Assembly (NCBI RefSeq): GCF_000834015.1
Contig: NZ_JXQI01000039.1
Location: 35,118-99,117 of the forward strand
Source: Prevotella pectinovora
GTDB taxonomy: Bacteria; Bacteroidota; Bacteroidia; Bacteroidales; Bacteroidaceae
Length of the DNA: 64,000 nt
Reading direction: 5' to 3'
The position numbers and the translations under genes are program-made. A model generated the notes under the pieces. The model made no database searches. It was not told the origin of the DNA and was given only the letters and a program-made list of their open reading frames with translations. This document shows positions 58,728-64,000 of this stretch, in pieces (the stretch's first letter is position 1; each line of letters starts with the position of its first letter).

Positions 58728-58900
58728 GGTCGGATTTCGCTATAATCAGTCGCTTTCGCTATAAATTCCGTTGAAAACTTCGCTATAATTATGACGGAAT
58801 CATTCGTTTCTACCTATTTCCAACGTTGACATTGGTCGGATTTCGGTCGGATTGTGGATTTTTCGGTCGGATTTCGGTCGGATTTGTTCACATCCGACCG
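58728..58900. repeat. Operator-like repeat cluster between the XRE and AlbA_2 genes
   Basis: GGTCGGATT occurs five times (58728, 58834, 58845, 58865, 58876) and once inverted at the end (ATCCGACCG, 58892-58900), making a hairpin with 58875-58883. TTCGCTATAA occurs three times (58736, 58755, 58779). The repeats fill the XRE promoter region and reach to 4 nt from the AlbA_2 stop codon. Confidence 0.8.
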
Positions 58901-58903
58901 TTC

Positions 58904-60421
58904 CTATTTCAAAATCCATCTTAGTCCGATTCTATCTATTGAATTTTCTTCATTCATTTCTACTAACAATCTGCCGACATAGCGAAGTTGTTGCTCTTCC
59001 GTCTTATTGGCTGGAAGCACATCCTTTAGATATTCGTATATACTATCTCGCTTGGCACCTTCTTCACCAGCATTGCCGAGATATTGTAGAACCATTTGAC
59101 GCAACCTCTCCTTATCCAATCCTTTTGTTTTTGTATAAGAAGGCAGTTGATGCGTGTTCTTGGCAATACTAAGAGAAATGCTGTAATGCGGAGCCTCACC
59201 CTCTATAAGTCCACGTTTTAGCAAGTCTTGGGCAACGTCTTCATGAATAGTTCTTCCTTTCTGTACTGCGTCAAGCGAGATGCAATCCCATAGTGAAAGA
59301 GTGTCGTTTGTCTTCAACAAATCAGTGTATCGTTTGTTGATTTCATTGCCATAGATGCGGACAACTACTTTCTTCTTGATTTGGTCAATCTCATAGTCTG
59401 GCATAGGGAAATGTCTGCGCCATTGCTCGTTAAACATCTTTTTGATACCACGACTTACGGTATCAATCATATTGAAGTCAACCATAGCCCGACACAAACA
59501 TTCATTGCGGAAATGCGTCTGAGGTTCTTCATTTCGCAAAGCATTCTCCAAAGTACCAGGAATGAATGTGCCAGCATTGGAATAATACAGATACCCAGGA
59601 TTCTCCACAAAATTGATGCGTTGCTGAAGAGTGTAGTCTTGATGGGCAATACAATTATGAAGAGCCTCACGAATGGTGTAGTCGTCATACTGCTTCATAG
59701 TATCGGGGAATAGCGTACCTCCAGGCATCTCACGCAATGTCAGGTTCTCTATCTTTGAGAGAATTTCGTCTACAGTCAATATAAAAGGTACTGTGAAGTG
59801 TTCGTAGTCAACCACTTCCTGATTCTTGTCTCTACGAGTCCAAGTAACCTGTGCAACGGCAGGACGTAGTTTGAAAGCTGATTCGTATTTGCCCAACAGT
59901 ATGATGGCTGCCCGAGTTATGCCTCCGTTTCTCGTCAATCCACACTTGCTCAGGAACGTTTGGACATTCCAAGCATTCACTTCTTCCGCAGGTATGCGAC
60001 TATGGACTTTCTTGAACATCATTCGAGCTTTGGCAATGGCCACCTCATCCAAATCGTCTATTGTAGCATCAGGTACAATTTCTGCAGACCAGTCCTTTGC
60101 TGTATAGATAGGCTCTTCGAGGATGACGCTCATCCTTTCGTTAGTCATTTCAACCAAAGAATCTTCTATCCGCTGCCATGCCTTCTTGTGGGCAAGTACT
60201 GGGCGACGAGGCAAGTGCTTTGGAATATGTATTATCCATACTAGCTTGTTTGTATCTTCAGTTACAAATTCCTCGATGCTTAGACCTTCTGAAGAGAGAT
60301 AAGTGCATTGTTCTGTAAGTTTGAAGGTTGCTGACTGCGTGTTTGCAGGCTGCCCATTAAAGGTAAGTCTTGAAATGTCTGTACCAACAATTTCAAGCGT
60401 CTTGTCCTTTACGCCAATCAC
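58904..60421 (-). pseudogene. AlbA_2/Schlafen-type ATP-binding protein, main portion after a frameshift
   Basis: Encodes 505 residues from a GTG codon (VIGVKDKTLEIVGTD...), the second half of an AlbA_2 domain followed by the HATPase_c_4 region (YTIREALHNCIAHQDYTLQQ, about 250; PGTLENALRNEEPQTHFRN) and a C-terminal winged-helix part (DVAQDLLKRGLIEGEAPHYS, about 400; LRQMVLQYLGNAGEEGAKRD). These proteins (COG2865-type) bind nucleic acid and ATP; they occur as regulators or in defence settings. The N-terminal AlbA_2 half lies in another frame just upstream (60418-60588), so the ancestral gene ran 58904-60588. The GTGA overlap might allow coupled translation, so it may still work as two chains. 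AT-rich like its neighbours. Confidence 0.82.
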
Positions 60422-60588
60422 AAGATGCCTCCCTCCATGTTGGCGATTGCCGACACGTAGGATATGACATCGTCTTTCTCGTTCCCACAGAACGAGTTCT
60501 TCAAGTTCTTAAACTCTTTCCATTCGCATCGTGCATTCTCCTGCGGATATTTGCAACGGAGATATTGTTGTAGTTCTTGTTCGAGCAT
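60418..60588 (-). pseudogene. N-terminal fragment of the AlbA_2 ATP-binding protein
   Basis: Too short for a standard ORF list: 56 codons from the ATG at 60588 (MLEQELQQYLRCKYPQENA, CEWKEFKNLKNSFCGNEKDD, VISYVSAIANMEGG), ending at TGA 60418-60420. This is the first half of the AlbA_2 domain, including the EWKEFK and AIANMEGG motifs. Continuation to VIGVKDK needs a +1 base: the text reads GGAGGCATCTTGTGATTGG where GG-N-CATCTTGTGATT would keep frame. The fragments overlap by GTGA. Confidence 0.85.
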
Positions 60589-60618
60589 AATCAATACTTC
60601 TTTCTATTTCAGTAATAT

Positions 60619-60876
60619 TTATATCTCAATATAATCACTTCTTCGTGATAATGGTAATTCTCTGAAAATAACAGGATTCCCTTCACTTGTCAAAAATAAG
60701 GATACTCTGTTTCCTTCAAATTTGGTTAGGAATAAATGAAAACTTTTGAGTCCATCATCTTCACAAAGCCATTCATCTTTAGGAACAATAAAATATCCAT
60801 CGCCGATATTGTTATTCTGATAGTCTGACTTCCTTACCACCAAAACATCTACATTTGTGTTATACAATTTAATCAT
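60619..60876 (-). CDS. Small protein of unknown function, coupled to the WG-exonuclease gene
   Basis: An 85-residue, soluble, mixed alpha/beta protein with no signal peptide and no motif that I recognise (VLVVRKSDYQNNNIGDGYFI, LSRRSDYIEI at the end). Its ATG overlaps the stop codon of the WG-exonuclease gene as ATGA, so translation is coupled and equal expression is likely. AlbA_2 begins 30 nt further on. It may be a partner or antitoxin-like subunit; this is inference. Confidence 0.75.
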   Translation of the reverse strand: MIKLYNTNVDVLVVRKSDYQNNNIGDGYFIVPKDEWLCEDDGLKSFHLFLTKFEGNRVSLFLTSEGNPVIFRELPLSRRSDYIEI

Positions 60877-63800
60877 TGTGATTTCCTTTTAAGTTCGTAA
60901 TAACAATCATATGCTGCTTGTACGTCCGCCATAGCATCATGTTGGTTATTAAAGTGCTTATTGAACAATTTGTAGTAAAGTTCATCCAATTTGGGATATT
61001 TATATGGCTGACTCATACGTGTATGGAATGACAAATTAGGTATTTTGCATATATTCATACCCATTTTCATCGTGTCAACTACATTGTGATTCTTTGTAGT
61101 GAACAATGCATTTTCTATCCCTTTGACTCTGATTATTTCAGCTTTAACCACATTTAAGTCGAAGGAAACATTATGTCCTATAACGATGTTAGAATTACTT
61201 AAAACCTGATCTAAGAAACCTATAACATGTTTTCTATCTTCTCCTACTTTGATAGCTTGGGCATTGGATATTCCATGTATTCTTGCGGATGATTCTGGTA
61301 TGGAATACCCATTCGGTTTCAAAATCATATTCCGTTTTGCCAATATTCCATAGTTGTCATCTTCAATAATTAATGCAACTTGAACAAGATGAGGCCAATT
61401 GTCCAATTCTGTATACGGCAGATTGTCGTTTATTGGTAAACCTGTTGTCTCAGTATCAATAAAACATCTCAAATTCTTAAAGGGAGTTCCCCATATGCGA
61501 TGTCCTTCTTCATCACATGAGTCATAATTCAAAAAAGGAACAGCATAGATAAATTCATCTTTTGCAAGATTTATATCGGCACCATAATTACCTATATGGA
61601 ATCGCAAATCTTGGCAAGACCAACCAACAGACACTCTGTCAAATATGAAACTGCTTAAAGGACGTTGATTTGTATCCAAGATAGCACACTTTATTTCATT
61701 GGCAGCACCTAAGAAGTTTCCGACTTTTTTACCTGTATAATTTCCAACAACTATTATTGGATTTTGTTCGCTATAAAAGACTCTTGCATAATCCCATTTA
61801 AATGGAATTATTATTTCCTCTGGGACTTTTCCAACAATGTCATAACCTCCATATGAAGGATTTTCTGTTTCTGACAATTTATCGTGTTCTTCTATTACGA
61901 TTCCTTCTTTCTCTTTGTCAAAATCAAATACAGCTACCCAATTGCAATTTCGTTCCTCATAAGGTGATACTTTCCATCGTTTACAATCTGGTCGCATGTT
62001 GTCCCAACACAATGTGGACATTGTATTATATAGTGTACGCCCTTTGTAGTATAAATGAATCTCCACTTCTGTTTCATCTATAAACCGAATAAAATCAAAT
62101 TCTGGAGATTTGAAAATTCCTACTCCGTAACTTTCACAGGCGTAATCGTACTTTAAAATCTGCCATTTATCAATGGTTAATCTTGAAATAAAATAATTAT
62201 TACCTAATCCGTTTAAATATAGATATTTCTCTAAGTCTAATCTTTTTGAAAGTGCAAGTTGATTATATGAAGAATGTATTTCTATCATATAATCAGATTC
62301 ATATATTATTTTAGAATCATCAATAATACATAACTTTCTATAATTCTCTATTTCTACTATAGCAAAATATTCTCCACTAAGCAAGATGCCAAATTCAATG
62401 ATTTTGTCACATTTATAGCTGAATAAAATTGTCGTCGGACGATTATTGTATAAGCAGTAGTATTCACTTGCTTCATTCTTTTTGCAGTCAAACGTATTAG
62501 ATTCTCTATTATCAAACACACACCATTTGCCATCCCTTTTACCAATTAAATAAGATATTTTGTGCTTTACATTTACTTGTCCTATTGCTGGAATAGAAGT
62601 ATATCCATCCCAATCATCAGGATAGATGTTCTTTGTAAAATAAGTTCCATCATAGAAATCTATAGTTTCTAATATGTCATACGGACTGTCATCAAATTCA
62701 TTTTTCGTGTTTCTAAGATAGTATTTTTGAGATAGAATTTTGTATTTTGAATTAAATTCATCACAAATAAACGAGTATGTGATATTGCCCTTCTTATCAT
62801 ATCCATCACATTGCATGTGCTCTCGTTTTAAGACGAAATATACATCTGTGATTTCGAATAATCCATCAGGAGCGCCGCGTTGATTTGTTGCTGCTTCAAC
62901 CAAATCATCATCTGAATAATGCTTGCCTCCTTTTGAATATATGGCATCATATTTACATGGAATAATTTCCTTAAATGCAATTGTTATTGTTTGAGAACTG
63001 AAGTGTTTTACAAAGTGTGTATTAACGATACCATATTTATAACCTTCATAATTATTACCAAGAACAACTATAGAGTAATTGTTGTACAAATAATCTAAAT
63101 CCTCATATGCAGATGGATTAGATGGATTATAATAACATTTTGATATCCTTGTTATTATTTGATATTTTGTATCTACAATAACTTTTCCTTCAAGGTTCAC
63201 AGTTCCCCATTTCTCGTTTTTACACACAAAATAACCATCTTCTGCCTTATTGATATTATCATAGATAAAAGGTAATACAATAGTAGCATCAAATCTTAAC
63301 AATCCCCATTTTTTTGACAATGTGTCTTGTGCCCAAATTACCTTACTTGTGTGATATCCAAAACTTAAATAGTTTAATGGTAAGATGAATTCTCCGTGTT
63401 TATTAACGATTCCATGTTTATTTTGCTGTGACACATCATAATAACCAACAACCTCATCTACTGGGAGCACACTATCGAATTCGGCAAATGACTTTTCCCC
63501 GAATTGATTAATGACTCCACTAAATATACCATTGATATATGTACTTGCAACTTGGTCATTATAGAAGAACACTTTACGACTATATATTGGTTGTATTACG
63601 ACTTTACCAGATTTGTCCAAGCACCCCCATGTTCCTCCTGATATAAAGAAACCGGTTAGGTCATCTTCCATTAACGTTCCACCTATATTGAACGGAATAT
63701 AACCGCATGCATCAATGTCTGGATCACGATGCTGCCCCATTGGTAATAAATTATAGCTATTGGGAAGATCTATCCATGACTTCATGGCCACGGAATTAAG

Positions 63801-64000
63801 AATGTCATTATCTACAGACATAATTCTCCAATTACCACCAACATCAATCCATAAAACTTCCTTTTCAGAAATATCCTTTCTTCTTCTTGCTTCCTTCTCT
63901 TTTGTATAGAAATTAGCTAAGGATTCCTCTAAAAGATAATCCTCATCATCAGATTCAATCTTATATTTTATTGATTTAAGATTAATATCATCTTTTTTAA
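60873..64000 (-). CDS. WG-repeat protein fused to a DEDDh (DnaQ-like) exonuclease, 5' end outside the window
   Basis: From the internal ATG at 63821 it has 982 residues, but the frame stays open for 59 more codons to the window edge (ending VLWIDVGGNWRI), so the N-terminus is missing. About 750 residues hold beta-rich WG-type repeats: GTWGCLDKSGKVVIQPIY, KHGIVNKHGEFILPLNY, KKWGLLRFDATIVLPFIYD, EKWGTVNLEGKVIVD. Residues about 785-978 are a complete 3'-5' exonuclease: CFIDTETTGLP (Exo I), IGHNVSFDLNV (Exo II), QHDAMADVQAAYD (Exo III), so all four acidic residues and the His are present. It would degrade or trim DNA or RNA under control of the WG region. It is markedly AT-rich. The fusion is unusual. 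Confidence 0.88.
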   Translation of the reverse strand, partial: KKDDINLKSIKYKIESDDEDYLLEESLANFYTKEKEARRRKDISEKEVLWIDVGGNWRIMSVDNDILNSVAMKSWIDLPNSYNLLPMGQHRDPDIDACGYIPFNIGGTLMEDDLTGFFISGGTWGCLDKSGKVVIQPIYSRKVFFYNDQVASTYINGIFSGVINQFGEKSFAEFDSVLPVDEVVGYYDVSQQNKHGIVNKHGEFILPLNYLSFGYHTSKVIWAQDTLSKKWGLLRFDATIVLPFIYDNINKAEDGYFVCKNEKWGTVNLEGKVIVDTKYQIITRISKCYYNPSNPSAYEDLDYLYNNYSIVVLGNNYEGYKYGIVNTHFVKHFSSQTITIAFKEIIPCKYDAIYSKGGKHYSDDDLVEAATNQRGAPDGLFEITDVYFVLKREHMQCDGYDKKGNITYSFICDEFNSKYKILSQKYYLRNTKNEFDDSPYDILETIDFYDGTYFTKNIYPDDWDGYTSIPAIGQVNVKHKISYLIGKRDGKWCVFDNRESNTFDCKKNEASEYYCLYNNRPTTILFSYKCDKIIEFGILLSGEYFAIVEIENYRKLCIIDDSKIIYESDYMIEIHSSYNQLALSKRLDLEKYLYLNGLGNNYFISRLTIDKWQILKYDYACESYGVGIFKSPEFDFIRFIDETEVEIHLYYKGRTLYNTMSTLCWDNMRPDCKRWKVSPYEERNCNWVAVFDFDKEKEGIVIEEHDKLSETENPSYGGYDIVGKVPEEIIIPFKWDYARVFYSEQNPIIVVGNYTGKKVGNFLGAANEIKCAILDTNQRPLSSFIFDRVSVGWSCQDLRFHIGNYGADINLAKDEFIYAVPFLNYDSCDEEGHRIWGTPFKNLRCFIDTETTGLPINDNLPYTELDNWPHLVQVALIIEDDNYGILAKRNMILKPNGYSIPESSARIHGISNAQAIKVGEDRKHVIGFLDQVLSNSNIVIGHNVSFDLNVVKAEIIRVKGIENALFTTKNHNVVDTMKMGMNICKIPNLSFHTRMSQPYKYPKLDELYYKLFNKHFNNQHDAMADVQAAYDCYYELKRKSQ

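Noticed and set aside
58728..58900. CRISPR-like array
   Set aside because: Units are 9-10 bp with irregular spacing, no 25-40 bp direct repeats, and no cas genes.

Overview
The window looks like a chromosomal segment of a gut or oral Bacteroidota bacterium, most likely Prevotellaceae (Prevotella/Segatella-like). The evidence is: a hybrid two-component system and many secreted carbohydrate-active enzymes; several clear Bacteroidota promoters (TTG/TTTG about 23 nt upstream of TAnnTTTG); a secreted-protein C-terminal tail of the type YNLAGQRV...NGKKFV; a five-repeat DUF349 protein; and an iorAB pair with a short IorA. No rRNA, tRNA, CRISPR array, insertion-sequence transposase, integrase or SusC/SusD pair was seen.

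Layout. 1-6.1 kb: a minus-strand operon of a BASS-family transporter, a DUF5703-like secreted protein and a GH78 rhamnosidase. 6.5-12.9 kb: tricorn-like protease, DUF349 protein and CorA. 13-15.8 kb: TonB-dependent receptor and a YiiX-like hydrolase. 15.9-17.7 kb: an ECF sigma operon with two small membrane proteins. 18-19.8 kb: an FMN/4Fe-4S membrane protein and a membrane-tethered nitroreductase. 19.8-21.1 kb: a gene-free stretch with a 578-bp inverted-repeat element and a dispersed repeat. 21.1-26.6 kb: an operon of three secreted proteins (M6-type protease and two beta-rich proteins). 26.8-34.4 kb: a catabolic operon of GH2 beta-galactosidase, GH106 rhamnosidase and acetylesterase. 34.5-41 kb: an HI0933-type flavoprotein, then CoA-transferase, aminotransferase, IorB and IorA. 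41.5-49.1 kb: GH2, AAA ATPase, pectate lyase and a secreted partner. 49.2-58.1 kb: the hybrid two-component regulator, an ECF sigma factor and a beta-helix/barrel enzyme. 58.3-64 kb: an AT-rich accessory block.

How it fits together. GH78, GH106, two GH2 enzymes, an acetylesterase, a PL1 pectate lyase, the beta-helix protein and the hybrid sensor suggest that the cell dismantles pectin side chains (rhamnogalacturonan and galactan), but the parts are spread over several operons and no SusCD importer is present. The iorAB-aminotransferase-CoA-transferase cluster should turn aromatic amino acids into aryl-acetyl-CoA and aryl acetates.

The most unusual parts are the right-hand block (a WG-repeat protein fused to an intact DEDDh exonuclease, a coupled 85-residue protein, an AlbA_2 ATPase split by a single-base frameshift, an XRE regulator and dense operator-like repeats) and the intergenic repeats: a dispersed ACCCAAA(A/T)CGGTCATTAG family, near-8-bp GTCAACTY tracts, and two GC-rich nested-palindrome elements. 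All calls come from reading the sequence by eye; no database search was run.
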